NCBI GenBank assembly: GCA_031289585.1
Contig: JAITPF010000037.1
Span: 1 to 64,000, forward strand
Source of the DNA: Endomicrobium sp.
GTDB taxonomy: Bacteria > Elusimicrobiota > Endomicrobiia > Endomicrobiales > Endomicrobiaceae
Reading direction: 5' to 3'
Length of the DNA stretch: 64,000 nt
The notes under the pieces were generated by a model. That model was not told where the DNA came from. It was given only the letters and a program-made list of their open reading frames with translations, and did not search any database. Numbering within the stretch: position 1 is the first letter of the stretch; every line of letters begins with the position of its first letter. Shown one piece after another: positions 9,989-19,366 of the stretch. Position numbers and translations under genes: made by a program.

Positions 9989-10141
9989 ATGAAAACAAGC
10001 AAAATAGTGGTTAAAGATGATAAAGTTGTAAGCGTGTCCGTACCTGTGTATTTCTTTGCTTTTAAAGAAGATCCAAACAAACACGTTTACGCAGAGTGTC
10101 CGTCATTAGAACTTACAACATATGGTGTACAAACCTCATAA
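9989..10141 (+). pseudogene. HicB-like antitoxin N-terminal remnant
   Basis: MKTSKIVVKDDKVVSVSVPVYFFAFKEDPNKHVYAECPSLELTTYGVQTS*; similar to the remnant at 24492-24647. Confidence 0.5.
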
Positions 10142-10189
10142 CATAATAGACTGTAGAATGTTAAGTTGTTAAATTAAAAAACTTTGAAG

Positions 10190-10315
10190 TATAATCAAAT
10201 GGCGTTTGATTAACCCCTCATGCAGCTTTTTCGTATTATACCAAACCAAATACTTCTTTAAATCCCAATTAACAACTTCAACATCTTTCTCCCTATATTC
10301 ATAAACGTCCAAAAA
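10190..10315 (-). pseudogene. integrase-core (rve) transposase C-terminal remnant
   Basis: Minus-strand translation DVYEYREKDVEVVNWDLKKYLVWYNTKKLHEGLIKR resembles the YLxWYNTxRPHxGL motif of IS3/IS481-type transposases. Confidence 0.6.
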
Positions 10316-10801
10316 TATTAATGCAACGCATGTTGTTGTTTCCGAGAGGAAACTTCAAATAAAGATTTTCCATTACAAAATAAGATTGTAAAGACAGTTT
10401 CTTATTTTTGCCAACCTTATCTTCTTGGGAGAAAGGCAGCGTAAAGGATCCCAATGGGTTTATTAGGTGTTTTTGCCTAAAAGAACTAATTTTGATAGTA
10501 TATTTGATAGTATAGATGAAAGCAACATTGCAAACATAGAATCTTAACTTAACGACAGGTTTCGCAGGTGATTATTTTACCTCTAATGAGGTTTTTGATT
10601 TTACTGTTGCACTAGTTGATTTGAATTTATGTTGTCCCATTTGTTGTTCAAGATTAGTGTTTGATTATAGAATAGTAAGTATTTCTGGGAAAAAATTCAC
10701 TAATAGCAGTCTTGTTAAAATTTGATATAGTGAAAATGGATATGGGAAGTAGAATGGAAAGAATTTTACGTATGTTTATTATGATCTAATGGAGGGGAAA
10801 T

Positions 10802-11302
10802 ATGGATATTTTACTTGAAAGAAAAAGCGTTCGAAAATATACGAACGAAGATGTCAAAAAATGGGATTTAGATTATATTTTGCGTGCTGCGATGTCTGCG
10901 CCTACCGCAAGAAATACAAGATGTTATTCTTTTATTGTGATAAAGGATAAAGAAACACATAAAAAGATTGCTGCAGTACATAAAGCTGCGCAAATGGTTC
11001 TTCAAGCGCCACTTACAATTTTAGTTGTAGGTGATCAAAATATTGCTTTTGAAGGATATTTACCGCAGGATTGTTCAGCAGCAACTCAAAATATTCTTCT
11101 TGCTGCTACTGCAAAGAGGTACGGATCAGTTTGGTGCGGCGTTTATTCAAACGAGGAAAGGTCAAAAGCCATAGAAAAACTTTTTAATCTGCCTGAAAAT
11201 ATAAAAGCTTTTTCTCTTGTTGTTATAGGAAAATCAGCAGATAATAAGCCACCAAAAAACGGCTGGCAGCCTGAAAAGATTAAATATGAGGCTTGGAAAT
11301 GA
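10802..11302 (+). CDS. nitroreductase family protein
   Basis: LLERKSVRKYTNEDV, AAMSAPTARNTRCYSFIVI, LPQDCSAATQNILLAATA. Confidence 0.92.
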   Translation: MDILLERKSVRKYTNEDVKKWDLDYILRAAMSAPTARNTRCYSFIVIKDKETHKKIAAVHKAAQMVLQAPLTILVVGDQNIAFEGYLPQDCSAATQNILLAATAKRYGSVWCGVYSNEERSKAIEKLFNLPENIKAFSLVVIGKSADNKPPKNGWQPEKIKYEAWK

Positions 11303-12957
11303 TAAAACAACATATAACAAATCATTTAAACAAGATAGTAGCAGGATATTTACGGACTAAAGGAATAATGGACAGTTTGAAATTCAGTGTAAAAGTTCCA
11401 CCAAAAAATATTGATGCTGACTTTGCTGTAAATGCAGCAATGCTTATAGCAAAAAAGATTAAAACAAATCCTAGAATTGCTGCGCAGGAACTTATAGATA
11501 TTATTGTTAAGGATATTCCTGATATTATAGAAAAAGCTGAAATATCTGGAACAGGCTTTATTAATTTGCGCATTAAAGATGAGGTTTTGTATAAAGAACT
11601 TTGTGCTATTGTTAATGAGAAAAACAAATACGGTAGCTTTACAGAAAACAATAAAGAAAAAATTATGGTGGAATTTGTTTCAGCAAACCCTACAGGTCCT
11701 TTACATATTGGACACGGACGAGGAGCTGCAATAGGCGATTCTCTTGCAAGAATATTAAAGCATTTAGGATATAACGTTACAAAAGAATACTATTTAAATG
11801 ATGTTGGAAACCAAATGCTTGTTTTAGCAAAGTCTGTTGAAATTCGTTGTAGGCAGCTTAAAGGCGAAAAAATTGATTTCCCTGTAGATCACTATCAAGG
11901 TGATTATATAATTGATATTGCGAAGCGTTTGATTCTTGAGGGGAGAGATATAAATCATATAGATTTTAAGTATGAAGCAGTGAAAGATATTTTAAAAACA
12001 ATAGAAGATGACTTAAAAGATTTTGATGTAGAATTTGATAACTGGTTTTCTGAGGCTAATATAGCTGCTGTTAAAGATAAAGATGGCAAAACTGAAGTTG
12101 ATAAAACAAGTATGTATCTTCTTGCAAAAGAAGACGCTTATATAAAAGATGATGCTTTATGGCTTGCTACCACAAAATTCGGCGATGACAAAGATAGAGT
12201 TTTAAAGAGAAGTGATGGAAGATATACTTATCTTGCTTCAGATGTAGCGTATCATAAAAATAAGTTTGAAAGAGGTTTTACAAAACTAGTAAATCTTTGG
12301 GGAGCGGATCATCACGGTTATGTTGCAAGAATAAAAGCTTGCATAAAGATGTTTGGTTTTAGTAAAGAAGCATTAAACGTCATTCTTTACCAACTTGTTT
12401 CACTTGTAAGAGGCAGACAACCTGTGGCTATGTCAACGCGTACAGGTGAATTTGTAACTTTAAGAGAAGTTATAGATGAAGTTGGAAAAGATGCGTGTAG
12501 ATTTTTCTTTTTACTACGCGATCCTGATTCTCAGCTTGAATTTGATTTAGAACTTGCAAAAAAACAGTCAAGTGAAAATCCTGTTTTTTATGTTCAATAT
12601 GTAAATGCAAGATGTAATTCTATTGTAAAAGAGAGTACAAATAGAAGTGATATTATTACAGACATTAAAAATATAAATTTTGATTTGCTTAATACTAAAG
12701 AAGAAAGAGATTTAATAAAACAACTTGCAGCATTTTGCGATACTCTTGCTATGTCTGAAAAAACTATGAGTCCTCACTATTTTACGACATATTTAATGGA
12801 ACTTGCAGATATGTATCATAAATTCTATGAAAAATGTCGCGTTTTAACCGATGATTCAAATCTTACTTCTGCAAGACTAAAACTCATTGAAGGCGTTATG
12901 ATAATAGTTAAAAATGGGTTGAGTCTGCTAGGCGTTTCTACTCCTGATAAGATGTAA
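11299..12957 (+). CDS. argS: arginyl-tRNA synthetase
   Basis: VEFVSANPTGPLHIGHGRGAAIGDSLARIL, LWGADHHGYVARIKA, MSTRTGEFVTLREV. Confidence 0.97.
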   Translation: MIKQHITNHLNKIVAGYLRTKGIMDSLKFSVKVPPKNIDADFAVNAAMLIAKKIKTNPRIAAQELIDIIVKDIPDIIEKAEISGTGFINLRIKDEVLYKELCAIVNEKNKYGSFTENNKEKIMVEFVSANPTGPLHIGHGRGAAIGDSLARILKHLGYNVTKEYYLNDVGNQMLVLAKSVEIRCRQLKGEKIDFPVDHYQGDYIIDIAKRLILEGRDINHIDFKYEAVKDILKTIEDDLKDFDVEFDNWFSEANIAAVKDKDGKTEVDKTSMYLLAKEDAYIKDDALWLATTKFGDDKDRVLKRSDGRYTYLASDVAYHKNKFERGFTKLVNLWGADHHGYVARIKACIKMFGFSKEALNVILYQLVSLVRGRQPVAMSTRTGEFVTLREVIDEVGKDACRFFFLLRDPDSQLEFDLELAKKQSSENPVFYVQYVNARCNSIVKESTNRSDIITDIKNINFDLLNTKEERDLIKQLAAFCDTLAMSEKTMSPHYFTTYLMELADMYHKFYEKCRVLTDDSNLTSARLKLIEGVMIIVKNGLSLLGVSTPDKM

Positions 12958-13009
12958 AAAGTAAATCCTGAATCAAATTTCAGGGAGACAGATAAAATAT
13001 GCTGTAATT

Positions 13010-13395
13010 TCACGGCGAAGCGCCTAAACAGCGATCATTGCGGCAAAGCAAGAGATGGTGTTAAAAAAGCAAAGATTGCCACGCCTACTTCGTAGGCTCG
13101 CGATGACGGACAGGACAAAAAGAAAAGATTGTCGTAAGTCTTTTTGCATTGACGACCAATATCATAATACCGTGTCATACCCGAGTGTCTTTATCGGGTA
13201 TCCAAGTTGTTGTAAGGTGTTAGTTAACGTGGATTCTCGCGAACGCGGGAATGACACCTTTTTTGCTGTCATTGCGCACTGCCGAAGGTAGGGAGGGTAA
13301 GGACAAAGTCCTGACGAAGCAATCTGTGTCGTTAAAAAAGCAAAGATTGCCACGAAAAACACGAAAGACTGTATTTTTCTTTCGTTGCTTTTGGC
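13010..13395. repeat. Cluster of REP-like palindromic repeats (families A and B)
   Basis: gattgccacgcctacttcgtaggctcgcgatgacgga; gtgtcatacccgagtgtctttatcgggtatccaagttgttgtaaggtgttagttaacgtggattctcgcgaacgcgggaatgacacc. Confidence 0.85.
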
Positions 13396-13441
13396 AGCGT
13401 GGAAGCAGTAATTGATGACAAACCCAAATGATAAAAACAAT

Positions 13442-14983
13442 ATGCAAAAAATAATTTCAGTAATCTTTACTCTGCTGTTATTTATATTATCAGTTCTTGC
13501 TGATGTATCTATAACTCCTTACGGAGCAGCTTCAACTATTTCTGGCAGTTGTTTCCTTTTAGAAGTAGAAGATTCAACTTTTCTTGTTGACTGCGGTCTT
13601 TTTATGTCTGATGAAAGTAACTCTATAGATGATGCAGAGTTAAAAAATAGGCAAATTCAACCAGAGCTTGTGAAAACAAAAGCACTCTTTTTAACGCATG
13701 CACATTTAGACCATAGTGGGAAAATTCCTCTTTTAATACAAAAAGGTTTTGACGGTAAAATATATTCAACTCAAGCTACCAAAGAACTTGCTTTAGCTCT
13801 TTTCAAAGACAGAAACGGATTCGATTTAATAAAAAGAAAATGGTTTTGGTCAAAAAGTCAAAAAGAAAGAGCTCAGAAAAATAACAGTATAGTTGTGGCA
13901 CATTGGACTAATGGCTGCAAAGGAAACATAAAATCTGTTGAGTATTCTAAAGACGAAAAATTTCTTAATGATTTGGAAGAAAAAGAGAATATTAAATTTC
14001 TATTGTGTAAAAACTGTTGTGAAGAAGAAACTGCAAAGATAGAAGAGTATTTTGTTACAGCAAAGTATAATGAGGATATCAAAATTTCTGATAACTTTAA
14101 GGTAAAATTTATAAATGCTGGACATATACCGGGGTCTGCTAGTTTTATTTTCACAGTTGAAAATCAAAAAATTTTGTTTTCTGGAGATTTAGGAAGCGGT
14201 TATTCTAGATTTAATGGAGAGTTTGATATTCCAGAAACAGTTGATTTAATTTTTATGGAAGCTACTTATGGTATTGGTAAAAATGAATGCGGTGTGAAAC
14301 AGTACAAACTTTTCAGAAATGATCTGGAAAAAGCACTTGCTGCGGGGAAAATTGTTTGGATTCCTGCTTTATCTTTTAATAGAACTCAGAAGATTTTATA
14401 CGAATTAAAACTTATGCAGGACGAAGGGAGTTTGCCAAAAGATATTCCAATTTATTCTATTTCTCCTAGCGCTAATGGAATAACAGCTTTATATCAGAAA
14501 GAAGTTGAAGAAAGGGGAGATGGTTGGTTTTTAAACGATGTATATCAGACTGGTTCGATTCTTCCTAAGAATACAAAACTGCAGATTATAAGAAATTATA
14601 CTTCACAAATGATTGTATTTTCTGCGAGTGGAGATATGGATAAAGGGAAATCTTTACAACTTTTACCAAGGCTTTTGCCAAGACGCGATGTTTTTGTAAT
14701 GATAGTGAATTATGTAAGCCCACAAAGTAATGCAGGACTTTTGCTTAAAAATGGAAAAACGCGTTCAGGTATAAAAAGTCTTGCCAAAATAAAAAAATAT
14801 GATGTTTTTTCAGACCATGCGGATTTTGATGGTTTACAAAAATGGCTTTCAAAACAGAATAAAGATGTTGAAATATATATAATACATTCAAATGAAAAGA
14901 ATACACATGACATGGTAAAGTTTTTAAAGAGTAAAGGTTGGCAAAAAGTAAATGGTACAAAAATCGGAAAACTAATAAAATAA
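13442..14983 (+). CDS. metallo-beta-lactamase / beta-CASP RNA-metabolising hydrolase with an N-terminal signal-like segment
   Basis: HAHLDHSGKIP, GHIPGSASFIF, FSGDLGSG, FSDHADFDGL; N-term MQKIISVIFTLLLFILSVLADV. Confidence 0.88.
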   Translation: MQKIISVIFTLLLFILSVLADVSITPYGAASTISGSCFLLEVEDSTFLVDCGLFMSDESNSIDDAELKNRQIQPELVKTKALFLTHAHLDHSGKIPLLIQKGFDGKIYSTQATKELALALFKDRNGFDLIKRKWFWSKSQKERAQKNNSIVVAHWTNGCKGNIKSVEYSKDEKFLNDLEEKENIKFLLCKNCCEEETAKIEEYFVTAKYNEDIKISDNFKVKFINAGHIPGSASFIFTVENQKILFSGDLGSGYSRFNGEFDIPETVDLIFMEATYGIGKNECGVKQYKLFRNDLEKALAAGKIVWIPALSFNRTQKILYELKLMQDEGSLPKDIPIYSISPSANGITALYQKEVEERGDGWFLNDVYQTGSILPKNTKLQIIRNYTSQMIVFSASGDMDKGKSLQLLPRLLPRRDVFVMIVNYVSPQSNAGLLLKNGKTRSGIKSLAKIKKYDVFSDHADFDGLQKWLSKQNKDVEIYIIHSNEKNTHDMVKFLKSKGWQKVNGTKIGKLIK

Positions 14984-14991
14984 GGACTGGT

Positions 14992-16008
14992 ATGTTTCAA
15001 AAAAAAACTGATAAAAATTTAAAATACAGCATAATAATAACAGCATGTTTTGTTCTTGTATCTGCGGGAATATACTTCACTAAAAATTTAAACTATTCTA
15101 GGGATGTCATTTTACAAAAAGCAAACAGCTATTATATAAACGAACAATATTTTATGGCTGCAAAATATTTTGATAAAGCTATATGTTTAGGTGCTTCAAG
15201 TATAGAATTATACAGAGATTACGGTACTTCTCTTTTAAATTTAGGGAATTATGATTTAGCAATAAAATATTTTAAACTTGTTATAAATCTTGAGCCAAAT
15301 GATTTCGAAAATTATTATTGTATTGGCAATGTATTGTACCACAAAGCTTATGTATCTAATAGTAAAGAGAAATTTTTGCAGGCAGTTCAATATCTTGAAA
15401 AAGGTATAAACCTAAATCCAGAATCTGAAAAAATATATTTGCTCATAGGGCTGTGTTTTAGAAGTTGTAGTCTTCAGGAAAATGCAAGAACGTTTTACAG
15501 ACAGGCTTTACTTGTGGGGAATTTTAGTCGTGCCGGTTTTTATAATTTAATTGGTAATACGTTTAGGGAAGAGGGCAAATATAAAGAAGCATTGTCATCT
15601 TATGAAAAAGCGATAAATGACGATCATTTATTTGTTGCTGCATATTGTAGTGTCGGCGATATGTATTTAAAATTAGACAATGATAAAGCAGCATTGTTAA
15701 ATTACCATAAAGCGATAAAAATTGATAAAGATTTTATAAATCCGTATATAAACATTGCAAAGCTCTATTATGATAGAAACAGTTTCCATGAAGCAAAGAG
15801 CTGGTGTTTAAAGGCATTGGAAATAAATTCTAACAATGAAAAAGCAAATTATATTCTTGCTATGTCATACAAAGCTATGAGTATGAAAGAAGAATACGTT
15901 GAATATTTAAAAAAAGCAGCAGCTTGTGGCAGTGACAATGCTGTTTATGAAATAAGAAACAACGGAATTAATGAGGTGGATATGTCTTACATAATTAGGA
16001 AGCAATAA
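14992..16008 (+). CDS. membrane-anchored TPR-repeat protein
   Basis: N-terminal TM (SIIITACFVLVSAGIYF) followed by many TPR units (YKEALSSYEKAINDD, AALLNYHKAIKIDK). Confidence 0.88.
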   Translation: MFQKKTDKNLKYSIIITACFVLVSAGIYFTKNLNYSRDVILQKANSYYINEQYFMAAKYFDKAICLGASSIELYRDYGTSLLNLGNYDLAIKYFKLVINLEPNDFENYYCIGNVLYHKAYVSNSKEKFLQAVQYLEKGINLNPESEKIYLLIGLCFRSCSLQENARTFYRQALLVGNFSRAGFYNLIGNTFREEGKYKEALSSYEKAINDDHLFVAAYCSVGDMYLKLDNDKAALLNYHKAIKIDKDFINPYINIAKLYYDRNSFHEAKSWCLKALEINSNNEKANYILAMSYKAMSMKEEYVEYLKKAAACGSDNAVYEIRNNGINEVDMSYIIRKQ

Positions 16009-16017
16009 GAGGCGCAA

Positions 16018-16344
16018 ATGTTTTATAACAAAAAATTGTTGTTTTTTGTAATCGTTTATGCTATGAGTGCGCTTCTTTACTATTTTGTTAACAAACAGCT
16101 TATGCTTACAGGTGTAATGTCTGGCTTCGTATTTGGTTCGCTTGTAATTTATGGTGCTGTTGTTATTTTTTGTTTTATAATGTCTTTGATACTTTCTCTT
16201 TTAGTTAAATATTCTTATACGGTAGGTTATTGGATATTTAAAATAAGGCAAAAGGCTATACTTTCAAAAGTTTTTTGGATAATTTTTACAGGACTTATCT
16301 ATTTAGTAATATTTATTATTTTTCTTAAAGCTACGGAATATTAA
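16018..16344 (+). CDS. small multi-TM membrane protein, unknown function
   Basis: Hydrophobic ORF packed between TPR and exonuclease genes. Confidence 0.65.
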   Translation: MFYNKKLLFFVIVYAMSALLYYFVNKQLMLTGVMSGFVFGSLVIYGAVVIFCFIMSLILSLLVKYSYTVGYWIFKIRQKAILSKVFWIIFTGLIYLVIFIIFLKATEY

Positions 16345-16944
16345 ATGAAATATCAATCTACTGTAAAACCTCTTTATACAAAATCACTTGATAATTTAGT
16401 TTTTTTAGATATAGAAACTACAGGACTCGATCCGGTAAAAGGTGCAAAGATAGTTGAAATTGCAATGCTTAAAGTTTGTAACGGCATTGAAGAAAAATAT
16501 GAAAGTCTTGTAAATCCAGGACAGACTATACCTGTAGAATGTTCCAAAATCCACTTTATTTACGATGATATGGTAAGAAGCTCCCCGTCTTTTAGTAATA
16601 TTGCAAAAGACGTTGTTTCTTTTATGGGGAATAATATTGTTGTATGCCATAATGCTTCTTTTGATTTATTTTTTGTTTGCAGAGAACTTTATCAGGCAGG
16701 GGTATTCATAAAAGATATTTATTATATAGATACTTTAAAACTTGCAAGACTGTACTTCAGTTTTGATTCAAATAAACTTGGCACTATAGCAAATACTATA
16801 GGTGTTGAAGTAGAACTAAGTCACAGAGCAATGGCAGATGTTTTAACAATGTTTTCAGTAGCAAAATATATGTTTGCAAATATATATAGGAAAGGCATAG
16901 ATACAATAGAACCTACAATATATAAGTATAATCTAAATAGCTAA
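16345..16944 (+). CDS. DnaQ-like 3'-5' exonuclease (Pol III epsilon family)
   Basis: VFLDIETTGLDPVKGAKIVEIAM, VCHNASFDLFF, SHRAMADVLTM ExoI-III motifs. Confidence 0.92.
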   Translation: MKYQSTVKPLYTKSLDNLVFLDIETTGLDPVKGAKIVEIAMLKVCNGIEEKYESLVNPGQTIPVECSKIHFIYDDMVRSSPSFSNIAKDVVSFMGNNIVVCHNASFDLFFVCRELYQAGVFIKDIYYIDTLKLARLYFSFDSNKLGTIANTIGVEVELSHRAMADVLTMFSVAKYMFANIYRKGIDTIEPTIYKYNLNS

Positions 16945-17216
16945 AATTTTCAATAAATGAAAATTATAGACTATTTAGTTTTGGCTTATAATCTTTTATA
17001 ACAATTCTTATGAAAAATAACGATGGATAGCAATAAATAATACTTATTAAAGTTAATTAATATTAAAAACATCTAAAACATATTAAATAGTAATAAAAAA
17101 TAAATAACAAAACTGTATAATATTCTTTAATATAAAAAGATAATATTTGACAAAATATAATAAAACTTGTATAATTTCAACAACAAATGAAAATTAATAA
17201 TAAAGAAAAATAAAAA

Positions 17217-17468
17217 ATGGAAAATAAAAACAATACATCTAAACAAATAATGGATATAAAAGAACTTTCCGAATATTTGGGAATTGGAAAGTCTAAGATA
17301 TATAGTTTAATAAGAATGAAAAAAATTCCTGCTTCAAAAATCGGCAGGCAGTATAGATTTTCTAAAGATATTGTTGATAGTTGGCTTAAAGATAAAATAA
17401 TTACAAAAAGAGAAAATATCTTTCAAAATAATAATATAACCCCGGTGAATTCCGGTGAAAATAAATAA
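17217..17468 (+). CDS. excisionase-family helix-turn-helix DNA-binding protein
   Basis: IMDIKELSEYLGIGKSKIYSLIRMKKIPASKIGRQYRFSKDIVDSWL. Confidence 0.9.
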   Translation: MENKNNTSKQIMDIKELSEYLGIGKSKIYSLIRMKKIPASKIGRQYRFSKDIVDSWLKDKIITKRENIFQNNNITPVNSGENK

Positions 17469-17490
17469 AAACACTTACAGGAGGTGTGCA

Positions 17491-17817
17491 ATGGCAGAAA
17501 AAGTACAAAAAGTAGGAGTAAAAAGAGAATCAGGGTATCTTTATTTCATCGATAAACAGGGTGATGTTTCGAGGGCTTTAATGGCAAGAGGTGGAAAGAA
17601 AGGTGGAAAGCCGTCAAAAGTAACAAAAGTAGGTGTAAAAAAAGAGACAGGATATCTTTATTTTATTGATAAACAGGGCGATATTTCAAGATCAATTATG
17701 AGCAGAGGTGGCAAGAAAAAAGCAAAAAAATCTACTAAAAAAGCTATTAAGAAAACGGTAAAAAAAGCTGTAAAGAAAGTTATTAAAAAGGCAGCAAAGA
17801 AGGGTAAGAAGAAATAA
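17491..17817 (+). CDS. small basic protein with duplicated YLYFIDKQGDxSR motif and histone-H1-like Lys/Ala tail
   Basis: SD ggaggt at 17480; two copies of KVGVK(R/K)E(S/T)GYLYFIDKQGD(V/I)SR, tail KKAIKKTVKKAVKKVIKKAAKKGKKK. Confidence 0.85.
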   Translation: MAEKVQKVGVKRESGYLYFIDKQGDVSRALMARGGKKGGKPSKVTKVGVKKETGYLYFIDKQGDISRSIMSRGGKKKAKKSTKKAIKKTVKKAVKKVIKKAAKKGKKK

Positions 17818-17851
17818 TCTTAAATAATCTTAAAAAATAATCTTTTTAATG

Positions 17852-17885
17852 GCTTCGGTAGTTATATTCTACCGAAGCTTTTTTG
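17852..17885 (+). terminator. rho-independent terminator
   Basis: gcttcggtag ttatatt ctaccgaagc followed by tttttt. Confidence 0.9.
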
Positions 17886-17981
17886 TTGTTTTGAAATATT
17901 TTTGTTATAATGTGCCTCAATTTAAAAATTTATTATTGTTTCTTTGTAGAATAAAATAATATTTATCCTACAGAGGAATTT

Positions 17982-19352
17982 TTGGATTTATTAATGAAAA
18001 ATTTTTCAGTGGTAATACTTGGGGCGGGTGCGGGTACAAGAATAAAATCTTCTTTGCCTAAAATTATGCATAAACTTTCGGGAAAGCCTTTGATAAAGTG
18101 GGTTATTGATTCTGTTTCTGCTTTAAAGCCTGATAATATAGTTCTTGTGCTTGGACACGGTGCTGAAATTATTGAAAAATCTTTGTCGGAAAGCAATGTA
18201 AAAATTGTTTATCAAAAAAAACAGCTTGGTTCAGCGCATGCTGTAATGCAGTCCAAGAAAGTTTTAAAAAATTATGAAGGTAATATTTTAGTTGTAAGTG
18301 CAGATGTGCCTTTAGTTAAACCTTCTACTTTATTGTCTTTGATAAAGAATAATGTGAAAACTGGTGTTTCAGTTACAGTTTTAGCTGCGGAAGTTGAAAA
18401 TCCTTTTGGGTATGGTAGAATTGTAAGAAATGGTAGATTTTTAGAAAAGATAGTTGAGGAAAAAGATGCAACTTTGAATGAAAGACAAATAAAAGAAATA
18501 AATTCAGGTATTTATTGTTTTGATAAAAATTTGTGGAAAGCTCTTTCAAACGTACAACCTAATAATGCAAAAAAAGAGTATTATGTAACTGATACTATTG
18601 CTATACTTAAAAATTTGGGTAAACAAGCTTCTTTAATTATAGTTAAAGAAAATTGTGAAGTTAAAGGGATAAATAATAGAGTAGAGCTTTCACAAGCTGA
18701 GAATATATTAAAAAACAGAAAAATAAGAGAACTTTTAGATAACGGTGTCACTATTGTTGATACAAATAATGTTTATATATCTTACGATGCAAAAATTGGT
18801 ACAGATACAATTATTTACCCTGGTGCATTTATAGATGTAGGTGTTTCGATAGGTAAGAATTGTGTAATAAAAGGTGCAAGCTATATAATAAATTCCAAAA
18901 TCGGTGATGAAAATATTATATTATATTCTTATGTTGATGGTGCGGTTATAGATAAAAAAGTTAAAATAGGCCCTTTTTCGCATATAAGACCGGGTTCAGT
19001 TTTACAAGAAAATGTTAAGGTAGGTAATTTTTCAGAGACAAAAAAATCTGTGATATCAAAGAATTCCAAAGTTAACCATCTTTCGTATATAGGTGATGCA
19101 CAGGTGGGTGAAGATGTTAATATAGGTGCAGGAACAATAACTTGTAATTATGATGGTTTGAGGAAACATCAAACTGTTATAGGTTCAAAATCGTTTATTG
19201 GTTCAAATGTAAATTTTATAGCTCCAGTTAAAATAGGGCAAGGAGTTTTGATTGCGGCAGGTTCAACTATAACGCGCGATGTTTCGTCTGGTAAACTTGC
19301 AATAGCAAGGGTAAGACAACAAGAAATAGAACGCAAAAAAATCAGAAAATAA
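17982..19352 (+). CDS. glmU: bifunctional UDP-GlcNAc pyrophosphorylase / GlcN-1-P N-acetyltransferase
   Basis: VVILGAGAGTRIKSSLPKIMHKLSGKPL; left-handed beta-helix; GAGTITCNYDG. Confidence 0.96.
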   Translation: MDLLMKNFSVVILGAGAGTRIKSSLPKIMHKLSGKPLIKWVIDSVSALKPDNIVLVLGHGAEIIEKSLSESNVKIVYQKKQLGSAHAVMQSKKVLKNYEGNILVVSADVPLVKPSTLLSLIKNNVKTGVSVTVLAAEVENPFGYGRIVRNGRFLEKIVEEKDATLNERQIKEINSGIYCFDKNLWKALSNVQPNNAKKEYYVTDTIAILKNLGKQASLIIVKENCEVKGINNRVELSQAENILKNRKIRELLDNGVTIVDTNNVYISYDAKIGTDTIIYPGAFIDVGVSIGKNCVIKGASYIINSKIGDENIILYSYVDGAVIDKKVKIGPFSHIRPGSVLQENVKVGNFSETKKSVISKNSKVNHLSYIGDAQVGEDVNIGAGTITCNYDGLRKHQTVIGSKSFIGSNVNFIAPVKIGQGVLIAAGSTITRDVSSGKLAIARVRQQEIERKKIRK

Positions 19353-19366
19353 AATAAAGAGGTATT

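Noticed and set aside
13010-13395. CRISPR array
   Set aside because: Repeats are palindromic, irregularly spaced, mixed in orientation and lack unique equal-length spacers; no cas genes in the window.
13055-13447. ORFs 13055..13291 (+), 13162..13440 (-), 13220..13447 (-)
   Set aside because: They are translations of REP-like repeats (LLRRLAMTDRTKRKDC, PRSRESTLTN etc.), recurring at other repeat clusters.
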